This document shows, in pieces, positions 7,601 to 15,339 of a DNA stretch of 60,687 nt (the first letter of the stretch is position 1; every line of letters starts with the position of its first letter). Where the stretch lies: assembly GCA_015066665.1 (NCBI GenBank), contig SVNX01000012.1, positions 1 to 60,687 on the forward strand, read 5' to 3'. The notes under the pieces are model-generated. The model was not told where the DNA came from, did no database searches, and saw only the letters and a program-made list of their open reading frames with translations. The DNA is from Ruminococcus sp. Its GTDB lineage: Bacteria > Bacillota > Clostridia > Oscillospirales > Ruminococcaceae. The position numbers and the translations under genes are program-made.

Positions 7601-7622
7601 AAGCCCGCCGAATGGCGGGCTT
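7601..7622 (+). terminator. Hairpin after the purB transcript (copy 1)
   Basis: AAGCCCGCC, GAAT, GGCGGGCTT forms a perfect 9-bp stem 7 bp after the stop. The tail is TCGAGC, not a U-run, so termination may be weak. The same 22-base string recurs at 7879-7900. Confidence 0.6.
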
Positions 7623-7903
7623 CGAGCTTGTCGAAAATGGGGACTTTTATTGTATTGGGGCAATGGGGCAGTGCGTCTGCTCGCTCACGCATCGCAGAGA
7701 AAAGAAACATTAAGACTAAAGTCAAAATAACATTTTTCATCCAAATTCAGCTTTTATTTGAAGTGCAATGATTAAAGGGGGACTCTGTCCCCCTTGACCC
7801 CCTGCCAAAGGGAATGATTCCCTTTGGCATCCTCAGGCTGCTCCGCAGTATCTTTTGGAAATTTACCGTCAAACTAAAAGCCCGCCGAATGGCGGGCTTT
7901 TTC
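7623..7903. repeat. Hairpin-rich intergenic segment
   Basis: No convincing gene lies here. The stretch contains a perfect stem AAGGGGGAC/GTCCCCCTT at 7775-7795 and a 13-bp stem TGCCAAAGGGAAT/ATTCCCTTTGGCA at 7803-7829. It is bracketed by two copies of the same GC-rich hairpin (7601-7622 and 7877-7902). The composition suggests a decayed insertion or a dispersed palindromic repeat. Confidence 0.5.
7877..7902 (-). terminator. Terminator of the GH43 gene (copy 2 of the hairpin)
   Basis: AAAAGCCCGCC and GGCGGGCTTTTT surround GAAT, directly past the stop at 7904. U-rich on both strands. Confidence 0.75.
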
Positions 7904-9418
7904 TTATTCTGCATCATACTTCTCAAGACAGCGGCAGCAGAATTCCGTGAACTCCGCAAATGCATCCCCCGTCTCCTTTGCATACAATCCGATCATCACA
8001 CCTGTGAAATTGCCGGCAAGCTCTGTGGACAGATACTTCGTCCGGCCGCTGCCAAGCGCATAGGTCGTTCCATCGCAGACCGCAGTAAAGCGGATTGCAA
8101 AATTGTCGCAGTCCATCCGCAGCTGCACCTTAGCACCAGAGGGCACCGGAATATGGCCGTCCACCACAATCAGATCGCCCACACGGCGGCGCAGAATCAC
8201 TTCACTGCCCGTCTCCGTATGGGATACTGCGATATCATAATGCTGCTCCGCTGTCATATACAGCGTCATGCCTGCTTCACCCGCAGGAACGGAAACCGTG
8301 CAGGTGATCTCCTGCTTCATCTCCTGCTGGCGGATGCCAAGGAAAGTCGGGCGTCCCGTTTCCGTCTCGAGGGTGTCCTTTGTCCCCCGCATGCGGAAGG
8401 CCGTCTCGGAAAGTTCATAGCATGAGAAATCGGGATTGCGCATATAGCACCAGTCCACCCCGACCTTCGTATTCGCAAAGGTCTTGTCCGGAATGGGCTG
8501 CTGCACGACATCCGCCGCAATCCGATCCGTTTCCATCACAAGGCGGGTTGTGCCGTTGTCGCCGGCTGTGAACCAGCCATCGGCATCGAATGTCACCGGC
8601 ACCAGATTCACCTCACGGCCCGTTGTGTGATGCATCACCCACTGGTCGATCTGGCGGAATGCCAGATGTACCATCCACCAGTTGCCGTTCACATCGTCCA
8701 CAAGATCACCATGACCGCAGCCCTGCAGCACATAGCCGCCGAGATTACGGTTCGTGAGCACGGGATTGTGTGCATAGCTCTCAAAAGGCCCATAGATCTC
8801 ACTGCCCCGTGCATAGACGATCATGTGGCCGTATTCCGTGCCGCCCTCGGCTGCCATCAGATAGTAGCGGCCGCCGATCTTGTAGAGATGCGGGCTTTCC
8901 AGAAACCGTCCGCCCGTTCCCTGCCAGATGCATTTTGCAGGTGTCAGCTTCCGGCCGGTTTCAATGTCGATCTCACACTGCACAACACCGTGCATGCCCG
9001 CATCATCCGTGCCGTTGCTCATGAAATAGGCTTTGCCGTCCTCGAAATACAGTGACGGGTCAATGCCGTCCTGCTCCACACGGATCGGCTCCGACCATTC
9101 TCCGTGAATGTCATCCGTCCAGACATAGAAATTCCCGCCGAACGAAACATTCGTCGTCACCATATAGAAACGGCCGTTGTGGTAACGGATCGTGGGGGCG
9201 TAGATGCCGCCCACGGAATTGGCATCCTTCAAAGGGAGTTGGCTCTCCCGTGTCAGGACATGGCCGATCTGCGTCCAGTTGAGCAGGTCGCGGCTCTCAA
9301 ACAGGGGCACGCCGGGAAAAAACTGGAACGAACTGCAGACCATGCAAAACGTATCGCCCACCCGGCAGATACTCGGATCGGGATAGAATCCCGGAATAAT
9401 CGGATTACGGTATTTCAT
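7904..9418 (-). CDS. Intracellular GH43 glycosidase (beta-xylosidase / arabinofuranosidase type)
   Basis: 504 aa, no signal peptide, so probably cytoplasmic. The five-bladed propeller starts at PIIPGFYPDPS with the catalytic base Asp14; GIDPSLYF gives Asp120 (pKa modulator) and RFLESPHLY gives the acid Glu174. Residues after about 320 form a second beta-sandwich domain of the kind found C-terminally in GH43 beta-xylosidases (PTFLGIRQQ; MTAEQHYDIAV). It would remove xylosyl or arabinosyl ends from imported oligosaccharides; the exact specificity cannot be read from sequence. RBS GGAGG lies 8 nt before ATG. It is transcribed divergently from a sugar O-acetyltransferase gene, and the shared region holds one promoter for each plus an AAGCGATT palindrome. 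Confidence 0.9.
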   Translation of the reverse strand: MKYRNPIIPGFYPDPSICRVGDTFCMVCSSFQFFPGVPLFESRDLLNWTQIGHVLTRESQLPLKDANSVGGIYAPTIRYHNGRFYMVTTNVSFGGNFYVWTDDIHGEWSEPIRVEQDGIDPSLYFEDGKAYFMSNGTDDAGMHGVVQCEIDIETGRKLTPAKCIWQGTGGRFLESPHLYKIGGRYYLMAAEGGTEYGHMIVYARGSEIYGPFESYAHNPVLTNRNLGGYVLQGCGHGDLVDDVNGNWWMVHLAFRQIDQWVMHHTTGREVNLVPVTFDADGWFTAGDNGTTRLVMETDRIAADVVQQPIPDKTFANTKVGVDWCYMRNPDFSCYELSETAFRMRGTKDTLETETGRPTFLGIRQQEMKQEITCTVSVPAGEAGMTLYMTAEQHYDIAVSHTETGSEVILRRRVGDLIVVDGHIPVPSGAKVQLRMDCDNFAIRFTAVCDGTTYALGSGRTKYLSTELAGNFTGVMIGLYAKETGDAFAEFTEFCCRCLEKYDAE

Positions 9419-9448
9419 ACAAAACCTCCAGGCTCATTTACTTTGTTC

Positions 9449-9477
9449 ATTATAGCACAGCCGCAGAGCAGAGTCAA
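9449..9477 (-). promoter_or_regulatory. Promoter of the GH43 gene
   Basis: TTGACT, 17-nt spacer, TATAAT on the minus strand, about 30 bp upstream of the start. Confidence 0.7.
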
Positions 9478-9602
9478 GACGAAATCGGGCGTTCAGAAAA
9501 ATTCCTTTTATTGCTGATTTATGGCACCTTTTTATACCAATTGCGCATATCTCACAAAATATGGTAAGCGATTGCATCCTGACTGCGTAATTATCTTCGA
9601 CC

Positions 9603-9631
9603 TTGCATTTTCCCCTGTGATATGTTATAAT
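9603..9631 (+). promoter_or_regulatory. Promoter of the sugar O-acetyltransferase gene
   Basis: TTGCAT at 9603-9608, 17-nt spacer, TATAAT at 9626-9631; the start codon is 30 bp downstream. Confidence 0.75.
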
Positions 9632-9661
9632 GAAGCCAAACCCCTGAAAGGAGTCCGATTC

Positions 9662-10273
9662 ATGGAAAAAGAAAAAATGCTGGCCGGAAAGCTCTACGAT
9701 CCTTCCGACAAACAGCTCACAGAAGAACGTGTCCGTGCACACCGTCTCTCCCGCCGCTACAATCAGCTCGACGAAACCGATGAGGCTGCCTGTGCAGCAC
9801 TGCTGCAGGAACTGCTGCACATCGGCGAGGGCAGCATGCTGCTTGCGCCCATCCAGTTCGACTATGGCATCAACACAACCATGGGCAAGCGCTGCTTTGC
9901 GAATTTCAATTTCACGGTGCTCGATGTCTGTCCCGTAACCATCGGGGATGATGTTTTCTTCGGGCCGAACTGCACGATTGCCACACCCCTTCATCCCCTG
10001 CTGCCCGAGGAACGCAGACTCAGACAACATGAAGACGGCACCTTCTACGATCTCGAATACGGCAAGCCCATCACCATCGGAAATGACTGCTGGCTCGCCT
10101 CGAATGTGGTGGTCTGCGGCGGCGTCACCATCGGCGAGGGCTGTGTGATCGGTGCGGGCAGCGTTGTCACACGGGACATTCCGCCCCATTCCCTTGCAGC
10201 CGGCAATCCCTGCAAGGTCATCCGCACCATTACGGAGGCGGATTCCGTCCACCTGAAAAAGGAACTGTTCTGA
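9662..10273 (+). CDS. Sugar O-acetyltransferase (maltose/galactoside acetyltransferase family)
   Basis: 203 aa from ATG 9662 (GAAAGGAG upstream). The N-terminal MAC-type helix (EKMLAGKLYDPSDKQLTEER) precedes a left-handed beta-helix of hexapeptide repeats (VTIGDDVFFGPNCTI; ITIGNDCWLASNVVVCGGVTIGEG; IGAGSVV). The catalytic His lies in TPLHPLLPEERR, and the C-terminal GNPCKVIR is typical. It transfers acetyl from acetyl-CoA to a sugar hydroxyl; the physiological substrate is unknown, though divergence from a xylan-side-chain type glycosidase is suggestive of sugar detoxification. Cytoplasmic trimer by family. Confidence 0.92.
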   Translation: MEKEKMLAGKLYDPSDKQLTEERVRAHRLSRRYNQLDETDEAACAALLQELLHIGEGSMLLAPIQFDYGINTTMGKRCFANFNFTVLDVCPVTIGDDVFFGPNCTIATPLHPLLPEERRLRQHEDGTFYDLEYGKPITIGNDCWLASNVVVCGGVTIGEGCVIGAGSVVTRDIPPHSLAAGNPCKVIRTITEADSVHLKKELF

Positions 10274-10319
10274 CGAAGCGTTACAGCTCTCCGGATTCTC
10301 TCTTTTTCACAAAATGCAA

Positions 10320-10348
10320 TTGACTTTTGTGCAGAAATATGCTATACT
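10320..10348 (+). promoter_or_regulatory. Promoter of the FucO-like gene
   Basis: TTGACT at 10320-10325, 17-nt spacer, TATACT at 10343-10348. Confidence 0.7.
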
Positions 10349-10381
10349 ATACATATCATACTACGAAAAGGAGTCCTACTT

Positions 10382-11530
10382 ATGGCACAGAGAATTGTAT
10401 TAAACGGCACATCCTACCACGGCAGCGGTGCTGTGGCTGAGATCATCACAGAAGTCAAGGCAAGAGCATTCCAGAAGGCATTTGTCTGCTCCGACCCCGA
10501 TCTGATCAAGTTCGGCGTAACCGCAAAGGTGACCGATCTGCTTGACCAGAACGGCCTCGCCTACGAAATCTACTCCGACATCAAGCCCAATCCCACCATC
10601 GACAATGTTCAGAACGGTGTGGCTGCTTTCAAGGCATCGGGTGCGGACTACATCATTGCTGTCGGCGGCGGCTCCTCCATGGATACAGCCAAGGCCATCG
10701 GCATCATCATCACCAATCCTGAGTTTGAGGACGTACGCAGCCTTGAGGGCGTAGCACCCACAAAGAATGCCTGCGTACCGATTCTGGCTGTTCCCACAAC
10801 TGCCGGTACCGCAGCGGAAGTGACCATCAACTACGTTATCACCGATGAAGAAAAGAACCGCAAGATGGTTTGCGTGGATGTACATGACATCCCGATCGTG
10901 GCATTTGTGGATCCCGATATGATGAGCACCATGCCCAAGGGTCTGACAGCTGCAACCGGTATGGACGCACTGACGCATGCAATCGAGGGCTTCACCACCA
11001 AGGCAGCTTGGGAGATGACGGACATGTTCCATCTCAAGGCAATCGAGATCATCGCCAAATCTCTGCGTGGTGCAGTGGACAATACCCCCGAAGGCCGTGA
11101 GGGCATGGCACTGGGTCAGTACATCGCCGGCATGGGCTTCTCGAATGTAGGTCTGGGCATTGTGCACTCCATGGCACATCCTCTGGGCGCACTTTATGAC
11201 ACCCCCCACGGTGTTGCCAATGCGATCATCCTGCCCGTTGTGATGGAATACAACGCTGAGGCAACCGGTGACAAGTACAAGTACATTGCCGCTGCCATGG
11301 GCGTAGAGGGCACCGAGTCCATGAGCGTGGACGAATACAGAAAGGCCGCCATTGACGCAGTGCGTCAGCTGTCCGTGGATGTGGGCATTCCGGCCGATCT
11401 GAAGGAGATCGTAAACCCTGAGGACATTGACTTCCTGGCGGAATCTGCTTATGCGGATGCCTGCCGTCCCGGCAACCCGAAGGATACGTCTGTCGAAGAA
11501 ATTGCTGCACTGTATCGTTCGATGCTGTAA
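10382..11530 (+). CDS. fucO: Iron-dependent alcohol dehydrogenase, lactaldehyde reductase (FucO) type
   Basis: 382 aa from ATG with AAAAGGAG upstream. Group III iron-dependent dehydrogenase: the NAD-binding segment is AVGGGSSMDTAKA (93-105), and the metal ligands fall at Asp195, His199, His262 and His276, one residue from the spacing of E. coli FucO. It reduces lactaldehyde to 1,2-propanediol or an equivalent aldehyde to an alcohol, recycling NADH. No fucose or rhamnose catabolic genes are adjacent, so the substrate in this organism is an inference. Monocistronic, with its own promoter and a strong terminator. Confidence 0.85.
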   Translation: MAQRIVLNGTSYHGSGAVAEIITEVKARAFQKAFVCSDPDLIKFGVTAKVTDLLDQNGLAYEIYSDIKPNPTIDNVQNGVAAFKASGADYIIAVGGGSSMDTAKAIGIIITNPEFEDVRSLEGVAPTKNACVPILAVPTTAGTAAEVTINYVITDEEKNRKMVCVDVHDIPIVAFVDPDMMSTMPKGLTAATGMDALTHAIEGFTTKAAWEMTDMFHLKAIEIIAKSLRGAVDNTPEGREGMALGQYIAGMGFSNVGLGIVHSMAHPLGALYDTPHGVANAIILPVVMEYNAEATGDKYKYIAAAMGVEGTESMSVDEYRKAAIDAVRQLSVDVGIPADLKEIVNPEDIDFLAESAYADACRPGNPKDTSVEEIAALYRSML

Positions 11531-11547
11531 TATGTGAGATATAACGA

Positions 11548-11577
11548 AATCCCCTCCGGATGGAGGGGATTTTTTTA
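11548..11577. terminator. Bidirectional terminator between convergent genes
   Basis: AATCCCCTCC, GGAT, GGAGGGGATTTTTTT. It serves the dehydrogenase on the plus strand and overlaps the stop of the minus-strand gene at 11575. Confidence 0.85.
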
Positions 11578-12729
11578 CAGCTTCTTCTTTTCTGCTTCCA
11601 GCACACGCAGCAGATCATCGATCGAATCCGTTGCGGCAATGTTGGAATTGATACGCTGTCCCGTCTTTGCTGCACGCAGCTCGGAGGGGCTGACAACATC
11701 GTCAATATTCGGTGCATCGCTCTTAGGAGCAGGTGCCGTGTAGGACGGTGCGGAGTAAGCCGGTCTCTGAACCGGTGTCTCCTCTGTCGACTCAGGTACA
11801 GGTGCGGTGCGTACTTCCTGCTGACGAACCTCAGGCTCGGGGCTGGTATCCGGTACGGCAGGACGGAATTCAGGCTGCTGACGGCGTGCACGCTCCTCCA
11901 CTTCCTGTGTGGAGAACACCTGTGTGCCCTGCTTGCTGAATGCCTGCTGCTTGGCAGCGGCTTCAATATCCTGCTGCTGGATACGGAACTTCATTGTACG
12001 CTCCTGTACTGCCTTCTGGTAGGGGGAGCTGGTGTCAACATCCTTCTTCTGGAAGTGCTCGGAAATGGAAGACTTCTTTCTCTCAAAGGATGCGGTAATG
12101 TCGGGAGAAGTATTCTGGCCGGGTTCAAACAGCGGGCTGGCAGTACGTCTCGGCGGCGCCATAATCTCCAGATCGTCGAAGAGGAAATCGTCCTCGTCAA
12201 CCTCTTCCCTTCTGCTCATGCCGATCTTCACAAGGAACATCAGAATCAGGATAATGCAGGGGATGATGAGCAGTGCCATCAGGCCGCCGACGGATGTAGC
12301 AAATGTCACATAATCGTACAGTTCCTTGCTCTGCCAGGAGCAGATGGCAAAGATATTCGAGCGGGGAATCACAAGCTCGGATCCCTGATCAACTGCGGTA
12401 CCGGGGAAATAGTTCGTGTTGCCGGAAGCATCCACAGAAATGTCGTAGATGCAGCGGAGGGCAAGTGTGCCGTCGGCCAGATAACACAGCACCTTGCTGC
12501 CCTTATTCAGGCTGATTTCGCTGTCTTCCTTGGCAATGATCAGAGAATTCTGCGCAATGTCCGGTTCCATATCGGCGGACTCGTGCAGATAAAGATAATT
12601 GCCGGCAATCTTCGGCATCTTTTCGCCGGAGAAAATCACATTGGTCACCACTGTGCTGATCACAAGCAGCACCAGAATAATCGCTACAATAATCGCAAGC
12701 ACGGACTTGCGGCGGGTCTTCGTCTTCAC
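11575..12729 (-). CDS. Signal-peptidase-I-like (SipW fold) membrane protein lacking catalytic residues
   Basis: 384 aa. N-terminal helix about 10-32, extracellular domain about 38-138, second helix about 144-168, then a roughly 210-residue cytoplasmic tail rich in Pro, Gln and Glu, ending in an ESLDD-like helical segment (ATDSIDDLLRVLEAEKKKL). The outer domain follows the S26B (archaeal/SipW) signal peptidase pattern: SADMEPDIAQNSLIIAK corresponds to SGSMEP.I..GDLVIV, KGSKVLCYLADG to the second box, and IPRSNIFAIC to the NVIG strand. The nucleophile Ser is Asp53 and the His of the THR box is Leu91, so peptidase activity is unlikely. It may bind preproteins or act as a scaffold (inference). 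It has its own promoter. Confidence 0.6.
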   Translation of the reverse strand: MKTKTRRKSVLAIIVAIILVLLVISTVVTNVIFSGEKMPKIAGNYLYLHESADMEPDIAQNSLIIAKEDSEISLNKGSKVLCYLADGTLALRCIYDISVDASGNTNYFPGTAVDQGSELVIPRSNIFAICSWQSKELYDYVTFATSVGGLMALLIIPCIILILMFLVKIGMSRREEVDEDDFLFDDLEIMAPPRRTASPLFEPGQNTSPDITASFERKKSSISEHFQKKDVDTSSPYQKAVQERTMKFRIQQQDIEAAAKQQAFSKQGTQVFSTQEVEERARRQQPEFRPAVPDTSPEPEVRQQEVRTAPVPESTEETPVQRPAYSAPSYTAPAPKSDAPNIDDVVSPSELRAAKTGQRINSNIAATDSIDDLLRVLEAEKKKL

Positions 12730-12783
12730 TTCGGACTCTCCTTCCAGATTCTGTTACGGATACGCTGTAACCTTATTGTAATT

Positions 12784-12812
12784 ATTATACCACATTCTGC
12801 AGTTCATTGCAA
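12784..12812 (-). promoter_or_regulatory. Promoter of the SipW-like gene
   Basis: TTGCAA, 17-nt spacer, TATAAT on the minus strand, 55 bp upstream of the start. Confidence 0.7.
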
Positions 12813-12865
12813 GTGTATTCGTAAAAAAATCTTGGATTTTTTTGAATTTTTCGCTGTTTCAAAGA

Positions 12866-12894
12866 AAAAGCCGGTAGAAACCTACCGGCTTTTG
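12866..12894 (-). terminator. Terminator of rpsB-tsf
   Basis: AAGCCGGTAG and CTACCGGCTT around AAAC, with a U-run on the minus strand, 19 bp past the tsf stop. Confidence 0.85.
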
Positions 12895-12912
12895 CATTTG
12901 TAACGAATTGGC

Positions 12913-13839
12913 TTAGCCAATCATGCTTGCAACTTCATCAGCGAAGTTGTCAGCCTTCTTCTCGATGCCCTCGCCCAGCTCGAAGCAAACAAAACCAGTA
13001 ATCTCGATGGCAGCGCCGGCTTCCTTAGCCTTTGCATCCACATACTGCTTGATTGTCATGGAGTTATCCTTAACAAATGTCTGCTCAACGAGGCAGTGCT
13101 CAGAATAGTACTTGCCGAGCTTACCCTCTGCGATCTTGGCCTTCACCTGCTCAGGCTTGGAAGCCATCTTGGGATCCTCATTCATCTGACCGATGATGAG
13201 CTTCTTCTCCTCTTCAATGATCTCAGCCGGAACATCAGCGGGGACCAGATACTCAGGATGCATAGCAGCAACCTGGAATGTGCAGTCCTTCAGAGCCTCG
13301 CATACTGCGGGAGCAGCGCCAGCCTCTGTCTTTGCGCTTACCAGAACACCGGCCTGGCCGCCCTGATGAACATAAGGAACAACAGCATCGCCAGTGATTC
13401 TTGCGAAACGACGGATCTTCATGTTCTCACGGATGGTGAGGAACAGTTCCTGCAGGCCCTCAGCAACAGTTGCTGTGCCGCCGCTGATTGTGCATGCATT
13501 CAGTGCATCCAGATCAGCAGGATCCTGCTCAATTACAGTGTTTGCTACATCAGCAACAAACTTTCTGAAGTTTTCATTGTTTGCAGCGAAGTCGGTCTCG
13601 ATGTTAACCTCAACAACGGCACCAACAGTGCTGTCAGCATTTACAACTGCGAGTACAACACCCTCAGCTGCAACTCTGCCGGCCTTCTTAGCCTGGGTAG
13701 CCAGACCCTTCTCACGCAGCAGAACGATTGCCTTCTCTACGTCGCCGTCAGCCTCAACCAGAGCCTTCTTGCAGTCCATCATACCTACGCCGGTCATCTT
13801 GCGCAGTTCGTTTACATCTTTAGCAGTAATATTAGCCAT
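12913..13839 (-). CDS. tsf: Elongation factor Ts
   Basis: 308 aa. It exchanges GDP for GTP on EF-Tu. The N-terminal UBA-like module with the signature LRKMTGVGMMDCKKAL is followed by the TDFAANNENF motif that contacts EF-Tu, then the two core subdomains and the C-terminal module (GFVCFELGEGIEKK). The length is normal for Firmicutes. AGGAGG lies 8 nt before ATG, and the gene is 27 bp downstream of rpsB in the usual rpsB-tsf operon. Confidence 0.98.
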   Translation of the reverse strand: MANITAKDVNELRKMTGVGMMDCKKALVEADGDVEKAIVLLREKGLATQAKKAGRVAAEGVVLAVVNADSTVGAVVEVNIETDFAANNENFRKFVADVANTVIEQDPADLDALNACTISGGTATVAEGLQELFLTIRENMKIRRFARITGDAVVPYVHQGGQAGVLVSAKTEAGAAPAVCEALKDCTFQVAAMHPEYLVPADVPAEIIEEEKKLIIGQMNEDPKMASKPEQVKAKIAEGKLGKYYSEHCLVEQTFVKDNSMTIKQYVDAKAKEAGAAIEITGFVCFELGEGIEKKADNFADEVASMIG

Positions 13840-13866
13840 TTCAGACGCCTCCTGAATTTATTTTAA

Positions 13867-14607
13867 TTATTCAGCAGCAGCTTCCTCAGCTACAGCCTCT
13901 TCAGCAGCAGCAGCAGTCTCATCTGCACCCTGTCTGCCCTCGATGATTGCATTTGCAATTGTGCCTGCGATCAGCTTTACAGCACGGATTGCGTCATCGT
14001 TGCCGGGGATTACATAATCAACCTCATCGGGATCGCAGTTTGTATCAACGATAGCTACGATCGGGATGTTCAGCTTCTTAGCCTCTGCAACAGCGATCTT
14101 TTCCTTGCGGGGGTCAACGATGAAGAGTGCGCCGGGGAGCTTCTTCATATCCTTGATACCGCCCATGAACTTTTCGAGACGCTCGATCTCGAGGTTCAGC
14201 TTGATTACTTCCTTCTTGGGCAGCAGAGCGAAGGTGCCGTCCTCAGCCATCTGATGGAGCTGCTCCAGTCTCTGGATTCTTCTCTGGATGGTCTTGAAGT
14301 TTGTCATCATACCGCCCAGCCAACGTGCATTAACATAGTGTGCGCCTGCACGGATTGCCTCTTCACGGATGGAGTCGCCAGCCTGCTTCTTGGTACCAAC
14401 AAACAGTACGGACTCGCCCTGTGCGGAGATGTCACGGATAAACATGTAAGCTTCTTCCAGCTTCTTTACTGTCTTCTGCAGGTCGATGATGTAGATGCCG
14501 TTGCGCTCTGTAAAGATATACGGAGCCATTTTCGGATTCCATCTTCTGGTCTGGTGACCAAAGTGTACGCCTGCTTCGAGCAGCTGCTTCATAGATACTA
14601 CGCCCAT
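13867..14607 (-). CDS. rpsB: 30S ribosomal protein S2
   Basis: 246 aa. Core motifs [22 protein letters not shown] and FVGTKKQA, then [13 protein letters not shown] and [27 protein letters not shown], are all present. The C-terminus is a low-complexity Ala/Glu tail ([17 protein letters not shown]). It heads the rpsB-tsf operon, with AGGAGG upstream and a SigA promoter at 14721-14749. Confidence 0.98.
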   Translation of the reverse strand: MGVVSMKQLLEAGVHFGHQTRRWNPKMAPYIFTERNGIYIIDLQKTVKKLEEAYMFIRDISAQGESVLFVGTKKQAGDSIREEAIRAGAHYVNARWLGGMMTNFKTIQRRIQRLEQLHQMAEDGTFALLPKKEVIKLNLEIERLEKFMGGIKDMKKLPGALFIVDPRKEKIAVAEAKKLNIPIVAIVDTNCDPDEVDYVIPGNDDAIRAVKLIAGTIANAIIEGRQGADETAAAAEEAVAEEAAAE

Positions 14608-14720
14608 TTGTAGTTCCTCCTAAAAAATGTTTGGTTTTTTGAATCCTCCGCCCACTGTCCGTCCGACAGCCCCTTGCAGGGCACCTTGCCACGGAAACAT
14701 GAGCGTGCGAAATCCTATAT

Positions 14721-14749
14721 ATTATAACATAATCCGCCGCATTTTGCAA
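14721..14749 (-). promoter_or_regulatory. rpsB-tsf promoter
   Basis: TTGCAA, 17-nt spacer, TATAAT on the minus strand, leaving a leader of roughly 110 nt in which S2 autoregulation is possible. Confidence 0.75.
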
Positions 14750-14757
14750 GAGGAAAC

Positions 14758-15060
14758 TCACCGCCGCATGACAAAATTTTTAATGTCCGACGCCGCGATT
14801 TTTGTGCAATCCGACGGTTCCCGATAAAACGGCTCAGCAAGAAGGACATCCTTCCCATAGAGTCTGACGCCCTCGCAGGGAATGAAGATATCGGCATCAC
14901 GGCCAAAGAGCCCAAAGAGCCGCCTGCGGCCATAGATCACAAAGCCTCTGAGAGAGCAGTGGTCAGTGTCGAGTTCAAGATCATCAATAAATCCGAGTTT
15001 TTCGCCGGTATGGACGTCAATGACCTCCTTCCGGCGGAGTGCATCGAGGCTGCACTGCAC
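14758..15060 (-). CDS. YlmC/YmxH-family PRC-barrel protein
   Basis: 100 aa from a GTG start with GGAGGTG 5 nt upstream; an ATG inside the spacer is out of frame. The pattern LRRKEVIDVHTGEKLGFIDDLELD, then GLFGRDADIFIPCEGVRLYGKDVLLAE, is that of the YlmC/YmxH family of small PRC-barrel-like proteins conserved in spore-forming Firmicutes. The family is linked to sporulation by conservation, with no known activity. It stands alone between the rpsB promoter and a microprotein gene. Confidence 0.85.
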   Translation of the reverse strand: MQCSLDALRRKEVIDVHTGEKLGFIDDLELDTDHCSLRGFVIYGRRRLFGLFGRDADIFIPCEGVRLYGKDVLLAEPFYREPSDCTKIAASDIKNFVMRR

Positions 15061-15080
15061 GCCATCACCTCCGCATACAA

Positions 15081-15109
15081 AGAAAGTGCGGCAAGAAACT
15101 CACCGCACT
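15081..15109 (-). terminator. Terminator after the microprotein gene
   Basis: On the minus strand AGTGCGG pairs with CCGCACT and is followed by TTCTTTG, 13 bp beyond the microprotein stop. Confidence 0.55.
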
Positions 15110-15121
15110 CATAGAATATGC

Positions 15122-15262
15122 TTACTTTTTCTTAGACATGACGGACATAATCGCACATGCAATGACAAGAACGAGTGCAAGTGCAGCGATCACGATCCAC
15201 ATGCCGATGCTGCGTTCATCGCCTGTAGGAACGCTTCCGACCATGGAAAGCAGCTGATACAT
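15122..15262 (-). CDS. 46-aa single-pass microprotein resembling a stand-alone sortase sorting signal
   Basis: The peptide is MYQLLSMVGS, then VPTGDERSIGMW, a hydrophobic helix of about 20 residues, and the basic tail MSKKK. VPTGD-x5-W plus helix plus Lys tail is the layout of an LPXTG-type C-terminal sorting signal with first-position Val and no third-position x-Pro match. No mature protein precedes it, so it may instead be a small membrane subunit. ATG 15262 has AGAAAGGGGG about 8 nt upstream, and a terminator-like hairpin follows. It lies 77 bp after the AI-2E permease gene on the same strand. Confidence 0.65.
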   Translation of the reverse strand: MYQLLSMVGSVPTGDERSIGMWIVIAALALVLVIACAIMSVMSKKK

Positions 15263-15339
15263 GGGAGGTTCCCCCTTTCTCGGGTCTTTTCTTATAGTAT
15301 AGCATAGAAGCGGACATTCGTCAAGGGGAAGGCAGAGAT

